Positions 38,560 to 48,444 of a DNA stretch of 64,000 nt are shown here, one piece after another. The notes beneath the pieces were generated by a model. That model was not told the origin of the DNA, did not search any database, and saw only the letters and a program-made list of their open reading frames with translations. Source of the stretch: Lelliottia amnigena (lineage in GTDB: Bacteria > Pseudomonadota > Gammaproteobacteria > Enterobacterales > Enterobacteriaceae); NCBI GenBank assembly GCA_900635465.1, contig LR134135.1, forward strand, positions 1,302,001-1,366,000, read 5' to 3'. The translations under genes and the position numbers were made by a program. Every line of letters starts with the position of its first letter. Within the stretch, counting starts at the first letter, position 1.

Positions 38560-40923
38560 CTACAAAGCCCACTCACTCTGCTCAATCCCGTTGATCAACA
38601 ACTGACGTTTCTCACCCACTGGTAACGTTACTTTCAACGCTTTCCATGCCGGACGATAATCCCCTCGCGCCGTCACGTTCAGATGGATAGTGGAACCTTC
38701 GCACAGCATCTCCCACTCCAGCCACAGCGCGTTGCCTTTCTGATAACCCCAGCTTTCGCCGTCGTCTTCAAACAGCATGCCAGACGTTGTCCCCACGCCT
38801 TTTAGCGGGAACAATTTCAGCTCGCGCGTATCATCTTTTTCAGCTGACACATGCGTGATGCGTTCGCTCAGCGGCAAACCGGCACCGGCGCGGACCATTA
38901 ACGGCAGTTTTTCCAGGGGCGCATCGCGGGTAATCCACTGACCGCCGGAGAACCATTCGTGGGTGTAAAATCGTACCAGCCGGTCACGTTGTCTGGCAGC
39001 CAGAGACGGCGCTCACGCTGTCCCGCTTCGACGACGCTCGCGACAAGCACATCGCGGCCCAGCATAAAATCGTCACACTCTTCGAACGTCTGCGCATCAT
39101 GCTCGTGATCGAGGAACGTCGGGCGCAGCATCGGCTCATCGTCAGCGTGAGCCTGCCAAAGCAGAGTGTAAAGATAGGGCAGCAGCCGATAGCGCAGTTC
39201 GATGGCACCGCGAATGGCAGGGGTCACACCCGGATACATCCAAGGCTCATTCACCGTCCGATCGTCATTCCACGAGTGAATGGTAAAGCGTGGATGCATC
39301 ACGCCGTTCTGCACCCAGCGCACAAACAGCTCGGCGTCAGGTTTATCGCCGGAGAAACCGCCCACGTCGTGGCCGACGTTAAACAGGCCGGACAGGCTCA
39401 TGCCCAGGCCCATGCGGGTGTTATAGCGCAGCGTGTCCCAGTTGGTCCGGTTGTCGCCGCTCCAGGTCTGGACGTAGCGCTGCATTCCGGCGCAGCCAGA
39501 ACGCGAGATCAAATACGGACGTTTTTCCGGGGCAAACTTCTGTTGGGCTTCCATTGACGCGCGCATCATTAGCAGCGGCATCACCGGGCGAATGTGTTTG
39601 ATCGCAATGTCCTGACCGAAGCCGTGACAGCGCGCCTCACCATCCCAGACTTCAAACTCGTTGTTATCATTCCAGGTGGAATCAATCCCCATTTCCAGGA
39701 TTTGGGTCGTCACACCGTTCTGCCACCACTCAACCGTTTGTGGATTCGTAAAGTCAAGGTGTGAACCTTCGTCGTCCCAGAAGCTTGAGCGTTCTGGCGC
39801 ATCGGTTTCTGAATCACGGATAAACAGGCCTTTTTCGGCCACTTCGCCGTAGCGTGGGTGATCCTGTAGCAGACAGGGTTTGATATTCGCGGCAAGCTTG
39901 AGACCGGCGTCGTGGAAGGCCTGGCTCATCACTTTGGGCTGCGGCACTTTGTCATAGTTCCAGTTAAAGACGTAGCGCTTGCCGTTAATCGAGGTATATC
40001 CGGACGACAGCTGGAACGAGTCGCACGGGATCGCATGCTCTTCGCACAGGCGGATGAAGTTCATCAGCTGAATTTGCGCGTCGGGTGCGTCGGTGTAGTG
40101 CATCGTTGAGCCGCTGTAGCCCAGGCTCCATTTCGGTCCGAAAAGCGTTTTCCCGGTCAGGCGCACGAAGGCTTTGGTGACGTCGAGCACGCGTTTGCCG
40201 GTAAAAATGTAGTAATCAATATCACCCGCTTCGGCCTGCCAGCGGCGATAGGCGGTGTGGTAGTTGTCGATTTCGTTACCCAGATCCAGCCAGCAGCTGC
40301 TCAGGTTGTCGTAAAACACGCCGTAGCTCACGTCGTCGCGGCGGGCGATGGTAAACGGAATATGCTTGTACAGCGGATCGGTGCTGGCGGCGTTATAGCC
40401 CATCGCATCCAGATTGCGCATCTCATAGCGTTTGCCGTTGCGCTGCAAATCACCCGCTTTCTCGCCCAGGCCATAAAAACGCTCATCTTTACGACGGCTC
40501 AGGTAGTGGGCTGCGCCGTCGCCGTGGGCGTTCAGCAGATAGGCACTTGTTGGGCGATCGTTCACCAGCGCCTGCCATTCACCTGCCTCATTGCGATAAT
40601 GCCACTCCAGCCACAGCGGCTGATGCACGGTTACGCGCAGCTGTTCGGTGGCAATCACCAGCGCATTGTCCTGCTGCGTGAGCGTCCAGGTCGGGCAGCT
40701 AAACCCGCTGAGATCTTCACGATGCCGGCCTTCCCCACGGCACGTCCTGGTCTGGCGCTATGCTCCAGGTTTTCTCCAGCGCCAGCTCGCCTTTACGCTT
40801 AATCAGCACGCGGAACAGGTTTTCTTCCAGCACATACAGGCTCAGGTGATGTTGAGAATCAACCAGCAGTTCCAGATGATTCGCTGACTGCTTCGCCAGC
40901 GTCCAGTTTTTCAATGTTTTCAT
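38560..40923 (-). pseudogene. GH31 alpha-glycosidase, reading frame broken twice
   Basis: Together the pieces encode a cytoplasmic protein of about 787 residues from glycoside hydrolase family 31. The nucleophile Asp lies in the GIDSTWNDNNEFE segment and the acid/base Asp in WSGDNRTNW. No signal peptide is seen. An extra G in the run at 40733-40736 ends the first piece after DVPWGRPAS. A missing T at 38967-38970 shifts the frame after NVTGWYDF. The substrate (alpha-glucoside, alpha-xyloside or other) cannot be told. It follows the MFS transporter gene by 17 bases, so both likely form one transcript. It is absent at this place in E. coli. Confidence 0.87.
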
Positions 40924-40940
40924 ATGCAGTACATCCAGTA

Positions 40941-42242
40941 TCAGGCGCGCTTGGCGCGACGTTCAGCAATAAATGCGACCAGGAAAAATGCGCCAATCAG
41001 GTCAAAGAAGCCCATGGCAATGAACAGCGGGTTAAAGCCGATTTTGTCGGCGGTTACGCCAATTAACAATGAGAACAAGAAGCTGGCGATCCAGGCCGCC
41101 GAGCCGCGCATGCCGTTGACGGTCGCCATCTGGCCTTTGTCGAACGATTCCACCACCAGGGCGCTGAGCATGCAGGAGATAATCTGATGACCGAACCCGC
41201 CGATAGAGATAAGCGCAATCGTGATATACGGGTCGCGGGTGATAGCAACCGCAGCCAGAGAAATCATCAGGAACGCGCCGGTCACGGAGCTGGCCACCAC
41301 GGAGTTCACACGCGAGCAGCCGAAAAGACGGGTATAAAGACGGGTAAGATATCCGCTCACGACGCTGCCGAGATCGGCGGCCAGGAACGGCAACCACGCA
41401 AACATCGCGATCTGTTTCAGGTCCATGCCGTGTTCTTTGGCAAGATACAGCGGAACCCAGAAGCTCAGTACAGCCCAGGCCGGTTCAGCCATGAACGCGG
41501 GAATGGCGATGCCGTAGAAACGCTTATTTTTAGACACGGTTTTGAGCGCGGTAAGGAACGGCAGCTTAACGGCTGGTGGCTCGTTATCCTGCTTGATGAA
41601 CGCCAGTTCGTCTTTGCCCAGATTCGGGTGCTGTTCCGGATTATGGTAGAACGCCCACCACAAAATCACCCACAGCAGAGCCAGCACGCCGGTGAACATG
41701 AACGCACCCTGCCAGCCGAACGACGCATGCGCAAAGTAAATAATGGGCGGCGCCAGCATCGCACCGATCGAGAAACCGACACCTGCCCAACCGGCAGCAA
41801 TAGGGCGCTCAGATTTTGGGAACCATTCGCCGATAGTTTTGGCGTTAGCCGGCGTGGCGGCGGCTTCCGAGGCACCCATGAAGAAGCGCAGGATAGCCAG
41901 ATGCACCCAACTCCCCGCACCGGCGTGGAAAATACACATTAATGCCCAGATCCCGGCGCAGACCATAAAGCCAATTTTCAGGCCAATCACGTCGATAAGC
42001 CAGCCGCACAGGGGCTGGAAAATGGTATAGGCAATCTGGAACGCGCCGACAATCCAGGAATATTGTTCGGTAGTAATGCCCATCGTCGCTTTCAGCTCGG
42101 GCGCCAAAATGCCTAACGAGTTACGGGTAATGTAGTTGACGGTGACGCCCAGCAAAAACAGCACCAGCACATACCAGCGCAGGTTTTTGATGACGCGGCG
42201 GGTTTTGCTTGCCACAACCGGAGTATTAATGCCCTGACTCAT
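40941..42242 (-). CDS. MFS transporter of the hexuronate/anion:cation symporter type
   Basis: 433 residues, 12 membrane segments, with the ExuT/GudP-type pattern NYITRNSLGILAPELKA near the N-terminus and GASEAAATPANAKTIGEWFP at about 128-147. The family moves sugar acids and related sugars with protons. The ATG at 42242 (MSQGINTPVV) is preferred to a start five residues upstream. It forms a probable operon with the GH31 gene and is divergent from the LacI-type regulator, which suggests uptake of the GH31 substrate. Confidence 0.88.
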   Translation of the reverse strand: MSQGINTPVVASKTRRVIKNLRWYVLVLFLLGVTVNYITRNSLGILAPELKATMGITTEQYSWIVGAFQIAYTIFQPLCGWLIDVIGLKIGFMVCAGIWALMCIFHAGAGSWVHLAILRFFMGASEAAATPANAKTIGEWFPKSERPIAAGWAGVGFSIGAMLAPPIIYFAHASFGWQGAFMFTGVLALLWVILWWAFYHNPEQHPNLGKDELAFIKQDNEPPAVKLPFLTALKTVSKNKRFYGIAIPAFMAEPAWAVLSFWVPLYLAKEHGMDLKQIAMFAWLPFLAADLGSVVSGYLTRLYTRLFGCSRVNSVVASSVTGAFLMISLAAVAITRDPYITIALISIGGFGHQIISCMLSALVVESFDKGQMATVNGMRGSAAWIASFLFSLLIGVTADKIGFNPLFIAMGFFDLIGAFFLVAFIAERRAKRA

Positions 42243-42336
42243 TTTCTCTCTCCACAAGACGGACGGTAGGGGGAAGGTACGATTCGGTTGTCACACAGAT
42301 TATTATGGCGTTGAAAGTTATCTGTTTTTCGCTTCA

Positions 42337-42351
42337 AGTTGATATACAACT
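42337..42351. promoter_or_regulatory. dyad in the MFS/LacI intergenic region
   Basis: AGTTGATATACAACT is a perfect inverted repeat (AGTTG, ATATA, CAACT) between the divergent MFS and LacI-type genes. It resembles the TGGTATACCA-like sites of UxuR/ExuR-type GntR regulators more than a typical CG-centred LacI site. The regulator is uncertain. Confidence 0.5.
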
Positions 42352-42532
42352 AGTATGGAAGTTGTGTGACAAGTTCACCTTATGGCAGAAAATGAGCGGG
42401 CAATAGTGGATTTTGTGCAAGCTTTCTCATAAGTGGCATTCGTTTTTTGGCAAGATGCCATTAAAGCCTGTAGATATGGGAATTCCACACTATGAAAATT
42501 TTTGCATTTAGCAAATGGAGCGAGATCACAAA

Positions 42533-43606
42533 ATGGATAAAAGGCTAAAAATCGCAGAAATTGCCAGCCGGACGCAACTCTCGATCAGCACGGTTTCTCG
42601 TGTCCTGGCAGGGAAGGCAAACACCAGCGAAAAAGCCCGTCAGAAGGTGCTGGAATGCGCACGGGAACTGGGCGTCATGGATGGCATGGCGGCGGGTCGG
42701 TTACTGCTGAATAGTCTGGTGGTCTTCGCCCCGCAGCGTGCCTTTGACGAGCGGTCCGACATCTTTTACTACCGCGTGATTCAGAGTGTCAGCAAAGGGC
42801 TCGCCTCTCATGAAGTCAGGCTGCGCTACTGTGCGCTGGAGGAGAACGACAGCGACGCGCAGCTCTTTCTCGCCCGTATGAACGAAACGGACACTCAGGC
42901 CGCGATATTACTGGGCATTGACGATCCCCATATTCACGATTTGGCCGTTGATATTGCTAAACCCTGTATGCTCATTAACTGTCGTGATAGCCGGATGCGC
43001 TTGCCTGCTGTCGCCCCCGATCACCGCGCCATCGGTGAACGGGCCGCGGAGTATCTGTTCGAAATGGGTCACCGTGAGATCATGAATGTGCTGTGCCTGC
43101 GCCGGTATACCATGGAGCTGCGTCTGGCGGGCATTCGTGATGGCTGGCAGACGCACAATCTGAAATTTAACGATAAACGCGATCTGCTGGTGGTGCCCAG
43201 CTTCAGCGCCACAGAAACGGAACAGCAGGTCAGCGAATGGCTCAGCCGAACGCCCGCCAAAAACCTGCCAACGGCGTTTCTGGTGGGGGGCGATTTCATG
43301 GCCGCAGGCACCATTAGTGCGTTGCAAAAGCATGGCTTGCGGGTGCCGCAGGATGTCTCGGTGATGAGCATCGATGGTTTCAATCTGGCGGCGATTCAGG
43401 ATGTTCCCTTAACGGCAGTGCACGTTCCACGCGATGAGCTGGGAACGGAAGCGGTACATATGCTCCAGCAGCGGTTGATGCGCCCGGATGCGCCGGTGGG
43501 AACGTTGTTGCTAAACGGGACGCTGACGGTGCGGGAATCGGTACGGCGGATACGTCAGGGAAAACGACGCACCGCCGTGGAGCGGGAAGGACTTTACGAC
43601 GCTTAG
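42533..43606 (+). CDS. LacI-family transcriptional regulator
   Basis: 357 residues: an N-terminal LacI helix-turn-helix (KIAEIASRTQLSISTVSRVLAGKANTS, read in two parts, about 4-30) and a periplasmic-binding-protein-like sugar domain with VPQDVSVMSIDGF near residue 285. It probably controls the divergent MFS-GH31 operon. The ATG at 42533 starts MDKRLKIAEI; an earlier ATG at 42515 would add six residues. The 3' end overlaps the 3' end of ybiU by four bases. Confidence 0.9.
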   Translation: MDKRLKIAEIASRTQLSISTVSRVLAGKANTSEKARQKVLECARELGVMDGMAAGRLLLNSLVVFAPQRAFDERSDIFYYRVIQSVSKGLASHEVRLRYCALEENDSDAQLFLARMNETDTQAAILLGIDDPHIHDLAVDIAKPCMLINCRDSRMRLPAVAPDHRAIGERAAEYLFEMGHREIMNVLCLRRYTMELRLAGIRDGWQTHNLKFNDKRDLLVVPSFSATETEQQVSEWLSRTPAKNLPTAFLVGGDFMAAGTISALQKHGLRVPQDVSVMSIDGFNLAAIQDVPLTAVHVPRDELGTEAVHMLQQRLMRPDAPVGTLLLNGTLTVRESVRRIRQGKRRTAVEREGLYDA

Positions 43607-44865
43607 ACCATGCCGAGCGCGCGCTTGCCATGGATATTCAGATCGTTCACGGTAAAGCGATCCTGCCAGGTTTTTTCGTAATCTTCGCGCGGGAAATCGC
43701 CCGGCGATGCGCCCGTTTCCAGCGCCGCTTTGACCTTTTTCGCGTAGGCGAGATTTTTCTCGCACATCGGCGCGGCAGGGATGTACATCACGTTGCCCCA
43801 GCCTTGCTGATCATCCACGGGCGCGACGGAGTGAATCACATCGCAATGCCACCACACAGAATCCCCCGCGTCGAGCGCCGGAATGCTGGTTAACGCTTCA
43901 ATCAACAGCGGATGCCACTTCTCCGAAATCGGCAGTACGCGCCCTGGTGCTACGCCGCAAAGCTCATCTTCCGGCACATCGTCGAGCAGCGGACGCAACA
44001 GAATGTACGCCATCGCTTCCGGGATCGGCACGACGTGCAACAAGCCCTGGTCCGGGATCATATCCGACAGCGCCGTCCAGCCCTGGAAGGTGCGGAACAC
44101 CGAGCACTTGGTGGTGTTATCCACGGTGTACTCTTCCACTTCGGTGCGATGCGCGGCATTCCAGGGATCGTACCGATCGATGTTACCGTCAAACACCCGG
44201 GCAAACACCTGCTGATAAGCCGGAAGCAGCCAGCGTTCCAGCGCCCCGGAATCGGTATGCGCGCCCAAGCCTTTGGACGTTGTTCCTGGCGGACGGCGGC
44301 GGATGCGATCCGGATAAATCACGCTGACATCCGGGTCAAACCACTGTTTGCCGTTGCTCTCGAACGTCCACAAACGATTCAGAAACGATTGCACCTGCGC
44401 CATCTGTTCACTCTGACGGGCCTGCATTTGCGCCTGCGACCAGTAGATCGGATAAATTTCCGGACGCGATGCGCTTAATGAGCCAAAGAAGTTATCGCCT
44501 GGCCCTTGGTAGACCTCGTCGAACTGGTTGAGATCGAGATAGTCGAGCATGGAATTATCCCACGCCAGCGCTTGCTCGCGCGGGAAATGACCTTTGATGA
44601 CTGCGCAACCCCGGCGTTTGACCGCTTCACGCTGCGCGGCGGTTATCGTGCCGTTCTTCACATCTTCAAAAGGGATAACCGGCCAGACGGATTCCCCTTT
44701 GTTTTTCAATTCATTAATTTCCGCCACACGAGTCGCAATTTTATCACTCAGCCGGTCGAAAACCGCCTGAACGTCACCGATCTGCGCGCGTAACTCGCGT
44801 TTCATTTGGCGAATCGCGGCTTTAGGGTCCGCAGGCAAAATTTCACTGGTAAACGTTAACGTCAT
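43603..44865 (-). CDS. ybiU: DUF1479 family dioxygenase-like protein YbiU
   Basis: 420 residues, close to E. coli YbiU (421). The DUF1479 fold resembles Fe(II)/2-oxoglutarate oxygenases; a likely metal pair is the His and Asp of GAHTDSG near residue 200, with a distal His near VWWHCDVIHSVAP. No reaction is established. The start has a GAGG site. A CTTTCATTCGAAAG motif lies 14 bases upstream, shared with ybiV and the ybiYW/fsaA region, so YbiU is probably co-regulated with them. Confidence 0.93.
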   Translation of the reverse strand: MTLTFTSEILPADPKAAIRQMKRELRAQIGDVQAVFDRLSDKIATRVAEINELKNKGESVWPVIPFEDVKNGTITAAQREAVKRRGCAVIKGHFPREQALAWDNSMLDYLDLNQFDEVYQGPGDNFFGSLSASRPEIYPIYWSQAQMQARQSEQMAQVQSFLNRLWTFESNGKQWFDPDVSVIYPDRIRRRPPGTTSKGLGAHTDSGALERWLLPAYQQVFARVFDGNIDRYDPWNAAHRTEVEEYTVDNTTKCSVFRTFQGWTALSDMIPDQGLLHVVPIPEAMAYILLRPLLDDVPEDELCGVAPGRVLPISEKWHPLLIEALTSIPALDAGDSVWWHCDVIHSVAPVDDQQGWGNVMYIPAAPMCEKNLAYAKKVKAALETGASPGDFPREDYEKTWQDRFTVNDLNIHGKRALGMV

Positions 44866-44878
44866 AACCGCCTCGCAT

Positions 44879-44892
44879 CTTTCATTCGAAAG
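44879..44892. promoter_or_regulatory. shared dyad upstream of ybiU
   Basis: CTTTCATTCGAAAG is an inverted repeat of CTTTC and GAAAG around ATTC. The same core, TTTCATTCGAAA, occurs upstream of ybiV and, on the other strand, between ybiY and fsaA. Confidence 0.72.
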
Positions 44893-45014
44893 TAAAAATG
44901 TCTACAAGTGATACTTTAAGTTAAAAATAAGTTAATGCAAGTTTAAAAGTTTGACGTGTACCGCAGGATCGGAAAAGAGTGATATGCCGGAACTTAGCCC
45001 CGGCCAGAAGGGGA

Positions 45015-45830
45015 TTACGCGTTGAAAGGATCGGTATGGTCGAGCACGGCCTGGATGACGTTCAGCGCACCCTGATGATTATTATCGTCAGTGCTAAAAC
45101 GGCTAATCGATTTAATGCTTTCCGCTGCATTGCCCATCGCAAACGAATATTTCACCAGCTTCAGCATTTCGGCGTCATTACCGCTGTCGCCAATCCCTAC
45201 GCATTCCTGCGGGGAAATGCCCCAGCGTTTGAGCAGGAGGCTGATACCATTGGCCTTATGCAGGCCAGGGATAATCAAATCGACAAAGCCGAAACCGCTG
45301 GTGACGGGCTTCATGATGCCATCCAGCGAAACATGCAGTTTGTCGATGAGATCGGGGATATCGCTATCCGGCAGGTTCAGTGAGAACTTGAACAGTACGT
45401 CGTCAATGTCCTGATAATCGCTGATGCGCTTTAAGCGGTGATAGTGTTTTGACATCAGCGCGACAAACTCGTCAGGCGCGCTATTGCTCACATACGCGCT
45501 CTCTAATCCACAGGCGACGAAATTCAACTGTTTATCTTTGAGCAATTCGCCGATCACGATTTGTGATTCGTGGCGGGTCAATTCGCCGTGGAAAATCTGC
45601 TCGCCGTGATCGAACACCAGCGCGCCGTTTTCGGCGACGAAAGAAATGTGTTCTTTCAGTTCCGGGAAGAACGAGATGAGCTGGTAATACTGGTTTCCGC
45701 TGGCAACAACAAATTCAATATCACGTGCTTTTAGCTGCTCGAATTGTGCCTGAAAGCGTTCACGATCGTATTGTTTGGCATCATCAAGGAAAGTTCCGTC
45801 CATATCGGTGACGATAACTTTAACGGTCAT
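45015..45830 (-). CDS. ybiV: HAD-family sugar phosphatase YbiV
   Basis: 271 residues, a Cof-type HAD phosphatase: DMDGTFLDD at about residues 9-17 (nucleophile Asp9), a cap domain, and the [10 protein letters not shown] motif at about 214-223. E. coli YbiV (SupH) dephosphorylates several sugar phosphates including fructose-1-phosphate and ribose-5-phosphate. The motif TTTCATTCGAAA is 70 bases upstream of the start. Confidence 0.95.
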   Translation of the reverse strand: MTVKVIVTDMDGTFLDDAKQYDRERFQAQFEQLKARDIEFVVASGNQYYQLISFFPELKEHISFVAENGALVFDHGEQIFHGELTRHESQIVIGELLKDKQLNFVACGLESAYVSNSAPDEFVALMSKHYHRLKRISDYQDIDDVLFKFSLNLPDSDIPDLIDKLHVSLDGIMKPVTSGFGFVDLIIPGLHKANGISLLLKRWGISPQECVGIGDSGNDAEMLKLVKYSFAMGNAAESIKSISRFSTDDNNHQGALNVIQAVLDHTDPFNA

Positions 45831-45900
45831 ACATTGTTCTCCAGAATATTACTGCGACCAGAAACATTCTAATAACAATGTGACCCGAACCACAAATCTA

Positions 45901-45912
45901 TTTCATTCGAAA
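45901..45912. promoter_or_regulatory. shared dyad upstream of ybiV
   Basis: TTTCATTCGAAA, identical to the core upstream of ybiU and to the reverse of the core between ybiY and fsaA, including the four-base spacer. Confidence 0.72.
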
Positions 45913-45956
45913 CCAAAAGCAAATGACAACCCATGGTTGTCATTTTTTAGTGTCTG

Positions 45957-45995
45957 CGCCCTCTCCCTGTGGGAGAGGGGTGGGGTGAGGGCATC
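45957..45995 (-). repeat. GC-rich palindromic repeat, copy near ybiW
   Basis: CCCTCTCCC and GGGAGAGGG form a nine-base-pair stem around TGT, followed by GTGGGGTGAGGGC. Read on the minus strand it aligns with the copy at 50145-50183 with few mismatches. It follows the ybiW stop and may end that transcript. Confidence 0.75.
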
Positions 45996-46007
45996 AGAGC
46001 GGAGAGA

Positions 46008-48440
46008 TTAAAGCGTGTGCTCCGTACGGGCGATGATATCGTCCTGCGCGTCTGGCGAAAGCGCGGTGAAGAACGCCGAGTAACCCGCGACACGTACCAC
46101 AAGATCGCGATACTGATCCGGATGCTTTTTCGCTTCGAGCAGCGTGTCACGTGACACAATGTTGTACTGGATATGCCAGCCTTTATGCACCTCGAAGAAG
46201 GTGCGCAGCAGGATCATCAGCTTCTGACGGTCCGAATCGTTCTCCAGCGTTGCCGGATTCAGCTTCTGATTTAACAGCACGCCACCCAGAATGGCTTCGG
46301 TCGGTAATTTACCCACGGAACCAATAACCGCTGTTGGACCGAGATGATCGGTACCCGATGCCGGGCTTGCGCCTTCCGCCAGCGGAGTATGCCCTTTACG
46401 GCCATCCGGCGTTGCCATCGTCGCCGCACCAAACGGCACGTTTGCCGAAATAGACGACGTACCCGCGTAGTAGTTACCGCCGATCGGCCCACGGCCGTGG
46501 CGCGGGTTGTGGTACTGCTTCAGCTCTTCGATATAGGTCTGGTAGGCGCGGGCCAGCAGCAGGTCGACGCTGTCGTCATCGTTGCCGTACTTCGGTGCAC
46601 CGTTGATCAAACGCTGGCGCAGCTGTTCATGCGTCAGCCCTTCGAAATCATCCGCCAGCGCGGCTGCCAGCTGTTGCTGACCGATTATGCCCTGTTCAAA
46701 GACCAGCTTCTTCACCGCAGCCAGACTGTTTCCGAGGTTGGCGATACCGACCTGCAAACCCGACACCCAGTCATATTTCGCGCCGCCTTCCTTAATGCTT
46801 TTCGCGCGCTCAATACAGTCGTCCACCAGCGCAGAGCAGAGAATATCGTGTACGTTCTCTTCCAGCATGGTGTCCACCACATATTCAATTTCGATGGATT
46901 TGCGCGTGTAGTAGCGAATCTGGTTGTCCCAGGATTCCATCACCTGCTCGAAATTATCGAAGTTACCGGCGGAGAGCGCTCTATCCTGCGGCAGGAAAAC
47001 CTTGCCGCTGGTGGCATCGCGACCGCCTTCCATCGCGGCGAGCATCACGCGGGCGAAGTTAATAAAGCTCATGCCGGTACAGCGGTATCCCCATTTCCCG
47101 CCAACAGCGGTTTCGATACAACCGATCGCCGCATAGTCGTAAGCGTCTTCTTTTTCGACGCCGAGCTTGATGAACTCAGAAATCACAATTTCATCGTTAT
47201 TAAACGCGGGCATCCCAAATCCGCAGCGGATCACCTGCACGCAAGCGTCGAGGAAGTCATTACTCATACCCGCGTGGTAACGCACGCTGAGGTTTGGCTG
47301 AGTGGAACGCAGGCGGCCGCAGGATTCCAGAATCGCGTAAGAGAGCGGGTTTACCGCGTCCATCGCGTCGCCGTTGACCAGCTTCTGTCCGCCAATCGTG
47401 ACGTTCTGATACAGCGGGCTTCCCGCCGACGCTTTTGAGTGCGAGCCGGAGCGGATTTTGTTCACTTCCAGCAATTTCAGCCAGCAGCTGTGCAGCATTT
47501 CAATCGCGTTTTCGCGGCTGAGCGACTGATCCAACTCAACGTCGCGGCGGTAGAATGGATAGAGATACTGATCCATACGGGCAAAGGAGACGGAGTGACC
47601 GTTGGACTCAATTTGCAGAATCAGCTGGATGAAATAGCACAGCTGTAGCGCCTGCCAGAAGGTTTTCGGCGGCTGATGGGCAATCACATCGCAGTTTTCT
47701 GCCATTGCCAGCAGCTCGTCGCGACGACTTTCGCGGATCTCATTGCTCGCCATTTCACGCGCCAGGCTGGCAAAGCGTTGAATATGCAGGCTGACGGCGT
47801 CCAGCACGATATCAACCGCTTTCAGGAACTGATCGCCGTGCAGATCGTCCAGTACGGTCAGGTTAATGCGGGTACGACGCTCGGCCACTTTGGCCCGCAT
47901 CCCGTCGAGCCCTTTTTCCAGCAGCAGCGGGAAATTCACCGCCAGATGGGCATCGCCGGAGGTCATATTGCCTTCGGCTTTGATAATCCCGGTTTCCAGT
48001 AGCCCTTTTTGCTCGTCGGTAAACATGCCGTAGCAGCGATCTTGCACCGTCTGGCCGCGCCACCACGGGCAAATATCATGCAGAACGCGTTTATTCTCTT
48101 CGCTGACGGCAAAGCCCGCGCCCGGACGGTCGGCCAGATCGTCGATCTCTTTTTCAATCCACGATACGGTATATTCCGGGAAGATCGGTGCGGCGCGGAC
48201 TTTGCTTGCCTGGTTGCCAATGATCAGCTCGTCGTGTTTTATCCAGATGGTACGATTCGCCAGGTGATGGGCCAGCGCAAGCGCGCGACGCACCGGGATA
48301 GGCTTGTCCATGTGCTGCTGGTACATTTCGGTGTAATGCTGCGCGCGCTCGGTACAAACGGGCGGCTTAACAATATGCACCAGAGCGGTTTTATGCGCCT
48401 TAATACGATCGGTCAACGTGTTCAGATTCAGCTGTGTCAT
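46008..48440 (-). CDS. ybiW: glycyl radical enzyme YbiW (1,5-anhydroglucitol-6-phosphate lyase)
   Basis: 810 residues of the pyruvate formate-lyase family. The glycyl radical site is Gly786 in RVAGYSAFF and the thiyl-radical Cys441 is in AAIGCIETAVGG, as in diol-dehydratase-like members, not the Cys-Cys pair of true pyruvate formate-lyase. For E. coli YbiW, published work reports ring-opening of 1,5-anhydroglucitol-6-phosphate to 1-deoxyfructose-6-phosphate, which FsaA then cleaves. The enzyme is oxygen-sensitive and needs the activase YbiY, encoded four bases upstream in the same direction. Confidence 0.95.
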   Translation of the reverse strand: MTQLNLNTLTDRIKAHKTALVHIVKPPVCTERAQHYTEMYQQHMDKPIPVRRALALAHHLANRTIWIKHDELIIGNQASKVRAAPIFPEYTVSWIEKEIDDLADRPGAGFAVSEENKRVLHDICPWWRGQTVQDRCYGMFTDEQKGLLETGIIKAEGNMTSGDAHLAVNFPLLLEKGLDGMRAKVAERRTRINLTVLDDLHGDQFLKAVDIVLDAVSLHIQRFASLAREMASNEIRESRRDELLAMAENCDVIAHQPPKTFWQALQLCYFIQLILQIESNGHSVSFARMDQYLYPFYRRDVELDQSLSRENAIEMLHSCWLKLLEVNKIRSGSHSKASAGSPLYQNVTIGGQKLVNGDAMDAVNPLSYAILESCGRLRSTQPNLSVRYHAGMSNDFLDACVQVIRCGFGMPAFNNDEIVISEFIKLGVEKEDAYDYAAIGCIETAVGGKWGYRCTGMSFINFARVMLAAMEGGRDATSGKVFLPQDRALSAGNFDNFEQVMESWDNQIRYYTRKSIEIEYVVDTMLEENVHDILCSALVDDCIERAKSIKEGGAKYDWVSGLQVGIANLGNSLAAVKKLVFEQGIIGQQQLAAALADDFEGLTHEQLRQRLINGAPKYGNDDDSVDLLLARAYQTYIEELKQYHNPRHGRGPIGGNYYAGTSSISANVPFGAATMATPDGRKGHTPLAEGASPASGTDHLGPTAVIGSVGKLPTEAILGGVLLNQKLNPATLENDSDRQKLMILLRTFFEVHKGWHIQYNIVSRDTLLEAKKHPDQYRDLVVRVAGYSAFFTALSPDAQDDIIARTEHTL

Positions 48441-48444
48441 AACA

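Noticed and set aside
42367..42382. TGTGACAAGTTCACCT as a CRP site upstream of the MFS gene
   Set aside because: The spacing between the half sites is five bases, not six.
42448..42460. TGGCAAGATGCCA as an NtrC or repressor site
   Set aside because: Short five-base arms with an odd spacer; nothing else supports it.
46344..47438. 364-codon plus-strand frame within ybiW
   Set aside because: Antisense shadow of a highly conserved glycyl radical enzyme gene with third-position GC bias; no domain seen.
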